64,000 nucleotides of DNA from Bradyrhizobium algeriense (GTDB taxonomy: Bacteria > Pseudomonadota > Alphaproteobacteria > Rhizobiales > Xanthobacteraceae): the NCBI RefSeq assembly GCF_036924595.1, contig NZ_JAZHRV010000001.1:2294001-2358000 (forward strand). Reading direction: 5' to 3'. The position numbers and the translations under genes are program-made. Shown in pieces: positions 27,186-34,251 of the stretch (its first letter is position 1; each line of letters starts with the position of its first letter). The notes under the pieces were generated by a model. The model worked only from the letters and a program-made list of their open reading frames with translations. It did not search any database and had not been told where the DNA came from.

Positions 27186-27500
27186 ATGCCTGCAGCCTTT
27201 TTCGTCGTCCGCGCCACCGTGGCTGACCCCGCCAAGCGCCAAGCATTCGACACCTGGTATTCACGCGAGCATCTGCCGGATGCGATGAAATCGTTCGGGG
27301 CCGTGAAGGCATGGCGCTACTGGAGCCTCACCGATCCATCGCTGCACCAGGCGATGTACCAATTCCCCGACAAGACTGCGCTCGACCGCGCGATCGAGGG
27401 GCCGGAGATGAAGCGCCTGATCGCTGATTTCAACCGCGACTGGCCGGACGTGACGCGCACGCGTGATGTGCTGGTGCTTGCCGAGGAGCGCGTGGCGTAA
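27186..27500 (+). CDS. Small dimeric alpha-beta barrel-like protein, hypothetical
   Basis: 104 residues from the ATG at 27186 with GGGAG upstream; the upstream in-frame extension runs through the repeat and is rejected. The pattern FFVVRATVADPAKRQAFDTWYSREHLPDAMKSFGAVKAWRYWSL resembles EthD/ABM-type barrel proteins (WYxxEHLP). Enzymatic function is not predictable. Confidence 0.78.
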   Translation: MPAAFFVVRATVADPAKRQAFDTWYSREHLPDAMKSFGAVKAWRYWSLTDPSLHQAMYQFPDKTALDRAIEGPEMKRLIADFNRDWPDVTRTRDVLVLAEERVA

Positions 27501-27741
27501 GACGGTAGTCGTTCCCGCGAAGCTTGTCCGGCGTAGCTCGCAGAGCGAAGCCGGATCACACGCGCGCACGATGCAGAAATGCCGCAGCGGCGACAAATGT
27601 TCCGCTGCGAGTAGCAGCGCTACGAAAATAATTCCGGATCGGCTTCGTTCGCGGCAAAGCTGAACGCGCAGTTCACCGCGCGTTCATCTAGGCAGCTTGA
27701 AACTCTCTTCTTCGCACCCAGCAGACGGAGGAGGAGATGTG

Positions 27742-28083
27742 ATGGAACGCCGCCACTTTCTGAAACTCGCCTTTGGATTTGCCGCGGGCGGTGTCGCGCT
27801 TGCAGCGAGCGCGCAGGCCGCGCCGCTGATGCCGGCGCCGCTCGCTGACGACGCCAAACTGCCCGTCAATCCTGATGCCCAACCCGCCGTCACGTCGGGC
27901 GAGGAGGTCGATCGCCTCACACCCGAAGAAGTGCGCTGGGGCCGTGGCCGCGGCCGTCATCGCGGCTGGGGCCGCCGGCACTGGGGTTGGCGCCGCCGCC
28001 GCTGGCGTCGCAGGTATTGGGGCTGGCATCGCCGCCGTCGTTGGCGCCGCCGCTACTGGCGCCGTCGTCGTTACTACTGGTAA
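27742..28083 (+). CDS. Tat-signal protein with Trp/Arg-rich C-terminus
   Basis: 113 residues, strong GGAGGAG ahead of the ATG at 27742. The twin-arginine signal RRHFLKLAFGFAAGG ends in ASAQA. After a short linker containing VDRLTPEEVRWGRGRGRHRG, the last 45 residues consist almost only of Arg, Trp, His, Tyr and Gly (for example RRRRWRRRYWGWHRRRR). Such extremely cationic-aromatic tails are seen in small rhizobial secreted proteins of unknown role; binding to polyanions (LPS, nucleic acid) is an inference. Confidence 0.8.
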   Translation: MERRHFLKLAFGFAAGGVALAASAQAAPLMPAPLADDAKLPVNPDAQPAVTSGEEVDRLTPEEVRWGRGRGRHRGWGRRHWGWRRRRWRRRYWGWHRRRRWRRRYWRRRRYYW

Positions 28084-28194
28084 GTCGCCGTCAGGGATTG
28101 TTCAGAGCGTTTTCCCGCGAAGCATGCCCTCGGACTTGATCCGTGGGTGGAGACCGGTTCGCGTCAAGAAAACGCGTCAAATCAAAAATTGAAA

Positions 28195-28221
28195 GCCCGT
28201 TCCGATTTTATCGGAACGGGC
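28195..28221. repeat. Perfect 12-bp hairpin
   Basis: GCCCGTTCCGAT-TTT-ATCGGAACGGGC, a 12-bp perfect inverted repeat with a 3-base loop and no T-run, 11 bases before the terminator at 28233. It may strengthen termination or protect the 3' end of the transcript from the + strand gene. Confidence 0.6.
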
Positions 28222-28232
28222 TTGCAAGGAAT

Positions 28233-28262
28233 AAAAAAAGCCCCGCGCGAGCGGGGCTTTTG
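28233..28262. terminator. Bidirectional rho-independent terminator
   Basis: A-run, then AAAGCCCCGC-GCGA-GCGGGGCTTT and a T-run: a 10-bp G+C-rich stem with T tracts on both strands. It lies exactly between the convergent Trp/Arg-rich gene and the GCG_CRPN gene. Confidence 0.9.
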
Positions 28263-28278
28263 TCATACTTTGGGAATG

Positions 28279-28533
28279 TCAGTAAGCGCGGCAGCGTCCA
28301 TACCGCCACACGGTGCCGTAAGGGCAACCGCGGCCGGGCCGCACCACGACGACCGGAGCTGCGGGCCGCACCACGACGACCGGGCCTGGACGAACCACAA
28401 CGGCCCGCCGATTGGGTTGGCAGCCGCCATAGGGGCCACGATGCCAGCCGGGGCCGCATCCGCCTGCGGCTTCCGCCGCGCTGAAGCTGGCAACGGTGCC
28501 CAGGGCCAAAACTGCTGCGAAAAGGTACTTCAA
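28279..28533 (-). CDS. GCG_CRPN-family small secreted protein
   Basis: 84 residues from a TTG start at 28533, chosen because GGGAG sits seven bases upstream and the sequence then begins directly with a good signal peptide (KYLFAAVLALGTVASFSAAEAA). The mature N-terminus GCGPGWHRGPYGGCQPN is the GCG_CRPN prefix motif, followed by Val/Arg/Pro repeats (VVVRPGPVVVVRP) and a Cys-containing end (RGCPYGTVWRYGRC). Exported, probably disulphide-bonded; function unknown. Confidence 0.85.
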   Translation of the reverse strand: MKYLFAAVLALGTVASFSAAEAAGGCGPGWHRGPYGGCQPNRRAVVVRPGPVVVVRPAAPVVVVRPGRGCPYGTVWRYGRCRAY

Positions 28534-28617
28534 TGTTTTCTCCCGTTCTTGGCCGCAAGGCGGCACGGTCGGAACCTAGTCACGAACACCTGAATGGAAC
28601 ATGAATGTCGTGATTTG

Positions 28618-29643
28618 TCATGGGGCGACGGCCAGAAATCCGAGCACCAGTTCGCTGTATCTGGCCGGCGCCTCCAAAAATACCAGATGGCCGGTATTCG
28701 CCACCACCTCGGCCCGGCCCTTGGCCATCCTGGCGGCGAGCGCTTTGGCGAGCTCGGCGTTCTGCCCCATTTTCGCGCGCAGCGCCTCCGGCGCATTCGC
28801 GCGTCCCGGCGCGTTGTGATCGTCGGCGCCCATCACGAACAGCGTCGGCTGCGTGATCAGCGGGATCTCGTGCACGACGGGCTCGCGGTAGATCATCTGC
28901 GCCGAGCTGACGAAGGCGCGCAGCCAGCGCGGATATTCGGCGCTGCCCTTGATGTTGAAACGCGCGTCGATGAACGGTGTGACCTGTTCGGGCGGCAGCT
29001 TTAGCGCGTAGTTGGTCTCGAGCTGCTTGCGATAGCCGTCCGCGGTGAGTTTGTCCTCGTTCTCCAAGATCTTCTCGGTCGGCGTCGGCGGCACGTAGAG
29101 CCGATAATCCTCCAGGCCGATGGGAGCGGTCAGCACCAGATGCGCGATCCGGTCGGGCCAGGCGCGCGCGATACGCACGCCGAGCATGCCGCCGAGCGAA
29201 TGCGCCACGATGTCGGCCTTGGCGATGTTGAGATGATCGAGCAGCGCGATCGTGTTGCGCGCCAGCGTATCGAAATGCAGGTCGCCTTGCGGCTTGGAGG
29301 ATTTGCCGAAGCCGATCTGGTCCGGCACCACCACGCGATAGCCGGCATCGCTCAGCGTCTTGATCACCGGCGCCCAATAGCTCGATGGGAAATTGCGACC
29401 ATGCAGCAGCACCACGGTGCGGCCGTTCGGCTGCGCGGGAGCTACGTCCATATAGGCCATCCGCACCTGTTCGCCGTCGTTCACCAGCGGCAACAGGTGG
29501 ACGGGGTAGGGATAGGCAAAACCCTCGAGCCCGATGCCGTAGGGCTCGCGTTGAGCGGGTCGCTCAGTTTCCGCTGCGATTGCAGGCAACAGCGACAGTA
29601 CGGACAAGGCGGCTGCCAGCACACCAACAAATGTTCGTCGCAT
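28618..29643 (-). CDS. Secreted alpha/beta-hydrolase
   Basis: 341 residues, signal peptide MRRTFVGVLAAALSVLSLLPAIAA. The classical fold motifs are HGRNFPSSYW (oxyanion, about 81-90), PDQIGFGKS (108-115) and nucleophile AHSLGG (Ser149). The acid and His are in VMGADDHN and NTGHLVFLEAPARYSEL. It resembles haloalkane-dehalogenase/esterase-type hydrolases; the substrate is unknown. Confidence 0.9.
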   Translation of the reverse strand: MRRTFVGVLAAALSVLSLLPAIAAETERPAQREPYGIGLEGFAYPYPVHLLPLVNDGEQVRMAYMDVAPAQPNGRTVVLLHGRNFPSSYWAPVIKTLSDAGYRVVVPDQIGFGKSSKPQGDLHFDTLARNTIALLDHLNIAKADIVAHSLGGMLGVRIARAWPDRIAHLVLTAPIGLEDYRLYVPPTPTEKILENEDKLTADGYRKQLETNYALKLPPEQVTPFIDARFNIKGSAEYPRWLRAFVSSAQMIYREPVVHEIPLITQPTLFVMGADDHNAPGRANAPEALRAKMGQNAELAKALAARMAKGRAEVVANTGHLVFLEAPARYSELVLGFLAVAP

Positions 29644-29948
29644 CCCAAGGCTCCTGTTCTGAAGGCAGGTGCGTATTGATGCGGACGTCGCGCAGTGTAA
29701 AGACTTTCCATTTCACGTTTTGGCGAGAGCATGAGCTGGTCGACCCTCATGGTGAGGAGGCGCCAGCGGGTCCGCGCGTAGCGCGGCCCGATGACGAGCG
29801 CAATGCGCTCGCAAAGTGATGACGAGCGCAATTGCGCTCGCAAAGTCTCGCAAAGTAATGACAGGCTCCACGCCGTCTTCGGACGAGGCTCCGCATCGCC
29901 GGGAGAACCACGAGGCCAAGCCGGCGTAATTCCTTCCAGGTGGGAACG
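29644..29948. other. Intergenic stretch with repeats, no gene
   Basis: No protein-like frame. It holds a CCTCATGGTGAGGAGG palindromic motif near 29745 and two tandem copies of a GATGACGAGCGCAAT-GCGCTCGCAAAGT unit (about 29790-29848), each itself a small hairpin. The first is related to the repeat at 58.4-58.5 kb. Confidence 0.6.
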
Positions 29949-30647
29949 CTAGGCCGGCTCGCTGCCAAACAGCGCGGCGAACCGCTTTTCGCCGGTGCGC
30001 GTAAAATTCACGACGCGGCTGCCCGGCGCAGGATCGCGCGCTGCCCAGTTGAGTTCGGTGAACCGGTTCATCACGGCTGCCCCCAGCGTGCCGGCGAGGT
30101 GATGGCGGCGTTCGCTCCAGTCGAGGCATGCCTTGCAGACCGGCCTGCGCGGATGGGCCAGCGCCTCCGTGTCGATCTGCAGCGCCTCGGCCATAAAGCG
30201 CTTGCCCTCGCCGGTGAGTTCGATGTCCTGTTTTGTTTGCCGGACCAGCCGCTGCTTGCGCAGGCTGTCGAGCATCTGCACGCCGAGATCGCCGGCGAGA
30301 TGGTCGTAGCAGATCCGCGCCCGCCGCAGCGCCGGCTCTTTCGGTCCGGTACGCACGCGGGTGTGACCGGCGCGCTCGGCAAGGCCCGCAAGGCCTTCGA
30401 GCACATGCGCGACGTCGGGGCCGGTGAGGCGGTAGTAGCGGTGACGGCCCTGTTTTTCAGGCTCGATCAGGCCGCCGGCTTCGAGTTTCGCCAGATGCGA
30501 ACTCGCGGTCTGCGGCGTGATGCCGGCCTGGTGCGCCAGCTCGCTCGCGGTCAGCGCGCGGCCGGTCATCAGCGCGGTCAGCATGTTGGAACGCGCGGGA
30601 TCGCCGACGAGCGAGGCGACCATGGCGATATCGGGGCCTGCTTTCAT
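29949..30647 (-). CDS. ArsR-family winged-helix transcriptional regulator
   Basis: 232 residues. The N-terminal 90 residues are an ArsR winged helix (VGDPARSNMLTALMTGRALTASELAHQAGITPQTASSHLAKLEAGGLIEPEKQGRHRYYRL). The long C-terminal domain contains CKACLDWSERRHHLAG and is typical of the larger two-domain ArsR proteins that regulate an adjacent divergent gene. Here that is the NIPSNAP/PEP-mutase pair. The ligand is unknown; the Cys pair PVCKAC could bind metal. Confidence 0.88.
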   Translation of the reverse strand: MKAGPDIAMVASLVGDPARSNMLTALMTGRALTASELAHQAGITPQTASSHLAKLEAGGLIEPEKQGRHRYYRLTGPDVAHVLEGLAGLAERAGHTRVRTGPKEPALRRARICYDHLAGDLGVQMLDSLRKQRLVRQTKQDIELTGEGKRFMAEALQIDTEALAHPRRPVCKACLDWSERRHHLAGTLGAAVMNRFTELNWAARDPAPGSRVVNFTRTGEKRFAALFGSEPA

Positions 30648-30700
30648 AGTTCGATGATAGCCGAAGCATTGACGTCGGGCAAGCGGGTATTCTCTCTGCC

Positions 30701-30839
30701 GTCATTGCCTGCGACAAACGCGAAGCGTTTGCGCAAGGGAGCGAAGCGACGACTTGTCCGCCGTAGCTTTAGCGAAGGCGGAAGCAATCCATCTATCCGC
30801 GTGTTGCGCGATGGATTGCTTCGCTGCGCTCGCAATGAC
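30701..30839. repeat. Palindromic repeat (GTCATTGC/GCAATGAC family)
   Basis: Outer arms GTCATTGC and GCAATGAC, with an inner perfect 13-bp stem GAAGCAATCCATC (30781) / GATGGATTGCTTC (30810). It is located in the divergent promoter region between the ArsR regulator and the NIPSNAP gene, a class distinct from the GTAGGGTGGG repeats. Confidence 0.8.
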
Positions 30840-30861
30840 GTGGAACCATCGGAGATTCGCC

Positions 30862-31170
30862 ATGACCATCACCGTTTTCATCCGCTACCAGCTCGATCCG
30901 TTCAAACGCGCCCAGTTCGAGCAATACTCAAAAAACTGGCTCACCATCATCCCGAAATGCGGCGGCGACCTGCTCGGCTACTGGATGCCGCATGAGGGCA
31001 CCAACAACATCGCGTTTGCGCTGATCTCGTTCGAGAGTCTCGCCGCCTATGAAAGCTACCGCGCACGGCTGCGCGCCGACAGCGAGGGCATGGCCAATTT
31101 CAATTTCGCCGAGGAGAACAAGTTCATCCTCACTGAGGAGCGGACCTTCCTGCGCAAGGTCGTGGCGTGA
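30862..31170 (+). CDS. NIPSNAP-family protein
   Basis: 102 residues from the ATG at 30862 (GGAG upstream). [65 protein letters not shown] is the NIPSNAP ferredoxin-like domain. It lies 68 bases upstream of the PEP-mutase-family gene on the same strand and opposite the ArsR regulator, indicating a small regulated divergon. Confidence 0.88.
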   Translation: MTITVFIRYQLDPFKRAQFEQYSKNWLTIIPKCGGDLLGYWMPHEGTNNIAFALISFESLAAYESYRARLRADSEGMANFNFAEENKFILTEERTFLRKVVA

Positions 31171-31238
31171 GGCGTCTGGCAGAACAGGCGTTGCGTTCCT
31201 ATCTACGCGGCGCCAACAAACATTGAGGGGAGCGACCC

Positions 31239-32051
31239 ATGCTGACACCTGCTGACAAACGCGCCGCGTTCAGGAAATTGCACGAGAGCGGATGCTTCAT
31301 CATCCCCAATCCCTTTGATGTCGGCAGCGCGGTAGCCTTGCAGCATCTCGGCTTCAAGGCGCTGGCTTCCACCAGCGCGGGCTTTGCCTGGACGATTGCC
31401 AAGGCCGACAACCGCGTCACCGTCGACGACGTCTGCAACCATCTGGCCGCGATCTGCGCGGCGGTCGATATTCCTGTTAATGCCGACTTCGAGGACGGCT
31501 TTGCCCACGAACCGGACAAGGTCGCTGTCAACGTCGCCCGCGCCGTGAAAACCGGCGTGGCCGGCCTTTCGATCGAGGATTTTACCGGAGACAACGCAAA
31601 ACCGCTGTTCGATCGCGCGCTTGCGATCGATCGCATCAGCGCGGCGCGCAAAGCCATCGATGCCGACAATAGCGGCGTCTTGCTCACCGGCCGCTGCGAG
31701 GCGTTTTTGCGCGGGCAGAAGGATCTGACGCTCGTGATCGGCCGGCTCACCGCCTATGCCGAGGCGGGCGCCGATTGCCTCTATGCGCCCGGCATCACGA
31801 CGGCTGAAGAGATTTCGGCTGTCGTGAAGGCGGTGCATCCAAAGCCCGTCAATCTCCTGGTCGGCGCGGCCGGCCCGTCGCTGAAGGCGGCCTCCGATCT
31901 CGGCGTGCGCCGGATCAGCGTCGGCGCCTCGCTGGCGCGGATGGCATGGGCCGGCTTCATGAAGGCATCAAAGGAGATGGCGGAGCAGGGGACGTTCACC
32001 GAATTCGCGAACGGCTATCCCGGCGGCGAACTCAACAAGATGTTCAGCTAG
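31239..32051 (+). CDS. Isocitrate lyase/PEP mutase-family protein
   Basis: 270 residues of the ICL/PEPM TIM-barrel superfamily: FIIPNPFDVGSAVALQHLGFKALASTSAGFAW, metal-binding PVNADFEDGFA, GLSIEDFTG and LTGRCEAFLRG. These enzymes form or break C-C or C-P bonds next to a carboxylate (oxaloacetase, methylisocitrate lyase-like, PEP mutase-like). The substrate cannot be chosen. It is probably cotranscribed with the NIPSNAP gene. Confidence 0.88.
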   Translation: MLTPADKRAAFRKLHESGCFIIPNPFDVGSAVALQHLGFKALASTSAGFAWTIAKADNRVTVDDVCNHLAAICAAVDIPVNADFEDGFAHEPDKVAVNVARAVKTGVAGLSIEDFTGDNAKPLFDRALAIDRISAARKAIDADNSGVLLTGRCEAFLRGQKDLTLVIGRLTAYAEAGADCLYAPGITTAEEISAVVKAVHPKPVNLLVGAAGPSLKAASDLGVRRISVGASLARMAWAGFMKASKEMAEQGTFTEFANGYPGGELNKMFS

Positions 32052-32071
32052 CGCCAAAGTCAGCGAGCCAC

Positions 32072-32101
32072 AAAAAAGCAGCGGGCCGGTCGGCCCGCTG
32101 C
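32072..32101 (-). terminator. Rho-independent terminator of the minus-strand gene
   Basis: A perfect 10-bp stem GCAGCGGGCC-(4)-GGCCCGCTGC followed, read on the minus strand, by six T. It lies 22 bases past the stop of the membrane-anchored protein gene at 32124-32561 and after the PEP-mutase gene on the other strand. Confidence 0.88.
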
Positions 32102-32123
32102 GCGTTGTTTCGGATGATGACCG

Positions 32124-32561
32124 TTACTGCTTGGCCGGCGCGTTGTCCGCAGGCGGCGTGGTCGACTTGTTCATGTCCGTGCTGGGCGGAGATGGCGGCG
32201 TCGGGCGATTCGTCGCCGCACCCGTGGTCGTACCCGGATCGGCGTTGCTGCGCGGCGTTACGTCACGCATGCCCGGAGGCGCCGCAGGGTTAGCCGGCTG
32301 CGTCTGCTGCGCGGTCCGGTTCTCCGGCGAGGTACCCGCCTGGTTCACGGTCGTATTGTTGAGACCATAGAACAGGGCGCCCAGCACCACGGCGATGGCG
32401 ACGGCGAACATGGCGACCTTGGCGCCGCTGGGAGGACCCTCACCGAGGCCGGGATCGGCCTGCAACTCATTGTCGAGATTGTTGAGGCGGGCCTGATGGC
32501 GGATTTCTTCATCGCTCAGGCCGGGGCGGTAGGGATCGTTCGGATTGGGTTGGTAAGCCAT
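32124..32561 (-). CDS. Single-pass membrane protein with Pro/Thr-rich tail, hypothetical
   Basis: 145 residues. The N-terminus MAYQPNPNDPYRPGLSDEEIRHQARL is cytoplasmic-like. One transmembrane helix is at about 49-67 (AMFAVAIAVVLGALFYGL). The rest is a low-complexity Pro/Thr/Asn/Ala tail (TPPSPPSTDMNKSTTPPADN), probably periplasmic and disordered. No named domain is visible. It is followed by a clear terminator. Confidence 0.82.
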   Translation of the reverse strand: MAYQPNPNDPYRPGLSDEEIRHQARLNNLDNELQADPGLGEGPPSGAKVAMFAVAIAVVLGALFYGLNNTTVNQAGTSPENRTAQQTQPANPAAPPGMRDVTPRSNADPGTTTGAATNRPTPPSPPSTDMNKSTTPPADNAPAKQ

Positions 32562-32762
32562 GAATGGGTTCCTCCGTTAGCATCCCGAAGACAATGGCTG
32601 GCGCGCCCGGATGTTCCGCGCCGATGTTGCAACCCCGTAATGTTGGAACCTCAGTTCCCATGTGAGGTAGCGCCGCGCTCGCGGCGTGATCGCTGCTGAT
32701 CCAGGGGTCCGTGGCACGGCTTGGGTCCCGGCTCTGCGGCGCACCGCGTGCGCGGGACACGA

Positions 32763-33998
32763 TCATTTGCGCCGCGCTTTCGCGACCTGTTCCGCCGTCA
32801 CCAGCGGTGCCGCATTGCCCCAGGCATTGCGGATGTAGTTCGTCACGTCGGCAATCTGCTGATCGGTCATCTTCGCGGCATAGGCCGGCATCGATCCCTT
32901 GTTCGGCGCGCGCGGCGTCGTCACGGTTTCCGCGCCGTCGAGGATGATGCGCAGCGTGCTCGTGGCATCGGCGGACTGCATATTGGCGTTGCCGGGCAGC
33001 GGCGGATAGATTCGCGGCGCACCTGAGCCATCCTCTTCGTGGCAGGCGATGCAGGCGCCGTCATAGAGTTTTTTGCCTTCTGCCATTTGTGCCGGCGAGG
33101 GCGGGGTGACCTTCGGTTCCGGCGCGCCCACCGGCAGGTCCTTCAGGTAAACCGCGATGGCTCTGACATCCGCATCGCTCATCTTCGAGGTCGAATTGAC
33201 CACGACCTCGGACATCAGCTCGCCGGCATGGCTCCTGGCGTTGCGGCCGCTCTGCAGATACTCGGTGATGTCCTCCACGCTCCAGGATTTCAGGCCGCTA
33301 CGTTCAGCACCGTCCAGCCGCGGCGCGAACATGCCCGCGACCCGCCCGCCGCCATACTTCTGGCCGCGTCTGTCGGCGCCAAACATGTTCTTCGGCGTAT
33401 GGCAGGCGCCGCAATGTGCGACGCCCTCGACCAGATAGCGGCCGCGATTCCACTCCGCGCTCTTTTGCTGGTCGGGCGTCAAAATGCCGGGCTTGAAGAA
33501 CAGCCAGTTCCAGCCACGCATTACGACGCGATAGTTGAACGGAAAGCGCAGCTCGGGCGCACGTGGCGCATTGCTCACCGGCGTCAGCGTCGCCAGATAG
33601 GCGCGAATGGCGAAAATGTCCTGGCGCGTCAGCCTGGTGAAATTCGGATAGGGGAAGGCCGGGTAATAGCGCGAGCCGTCGCGCGCCACGCCGAAGCGCA
33701 AGGCGCGGTAGAAATCGTCATTGCTCCAGGCGCCCAAGCCCGTCGCGCGATCCGGCGTCAGATTGGACGAGTAGATGCCGCCGAACGGGGTATCGATCCG
33801 CTTGCCCCCGGCGAACGGTTTTGCGGGATCGGCGGTATGGCAGCTCGCGCAGTCGCCGGCTTCCGTCAGCGCCTTGCCGCGCGCGATATCCTCAGCAGTT
33901 GGCTCAGATTGGGCATGGACCTCGCCGCGCTCGAACGCAGTGCACAAAAGCATGGCAGCGAGAATCGTCCGCATCATCAGGCGTGGTCCCTGCACCAT
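32763..33998 (-). CDS. Three-haem cytochrome c (dehydrogenase cytochrome subunit, AdhB-like)
   Basis: 411 residues from the ATG at 33998 (GGGAGG four bases upstream); the frame continues upstream without a good start. The signal peptide ends near GEVHAQ. Three CXXCH haem sites are present: CASCH (50-54), CGACH (196-200) and CIACH (316-320). The spacing matches the triheme subunit of membrane alcohol/gluconate/aldehyde dehydrogenases, which passes electrons to ubiquinone or oxidases. No catalytic dehydrogenase subunit is adjacent. It is divergent from the indolepyruvate oxidoreductase. Confidence 0.92.
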   Translation of the reverse strand: MVQGPRLMMRTILAAMLLCTAFERGEVHAQSEPTAEDIARGKALTEAGDCASCHTADPAKPFAGGKRIDTPFGGIYSSNLTPDRATGLGAWSNDDFYRALRFGVARDGSRYYPAFPYPNFTRLTRQDIFAIRAYLATLTPVSNAPRAPELRFPFNYRVVMRGWNWLFFKPGILTPDQQKSAEWNRGRYLVEGVAHCGACHTPKNMFGADRRGQKYGGGRVAGMFAPRLDGAERSGLKSWSVEDITEYLQSGRNARSHAGELMSEVVVNSTSKMSDADVRAIAVYLKDLPVGAPEPKVTPPSPAQMAEGKKLYDGACIACHEEDGSGAPRIYPPLPGNANMQSADATSTLRIILDGAETVTTPRAPNKGSMPAYAAKMTDQQIADVTNYIRNAWGNAAPLVTAEQVAKARRK

Positions 33999-34251
33999 CT
34001 GGCCTCCCGGGGCGTTATAGCGCGAAAGCGGACAGGGGAGGGATGTCATGCCGTTTCGCGCCGAGGCTCCCGGACGACACAAACCGAAAAGCTGCGCCGT
34101 TATTCCCGGCACGAAATTGCGATCTTTGAAAGCGCGGCGCTGGGGGCGAGATTTGTAGTGCGTGGCCAAGAAAATCCGACATAGACTGGTTCTAACAAGC
34201 TCAGATGACTAGCTAAAAACAGTCATCCCGATCCAGGCTCAAGAGGGTGCA

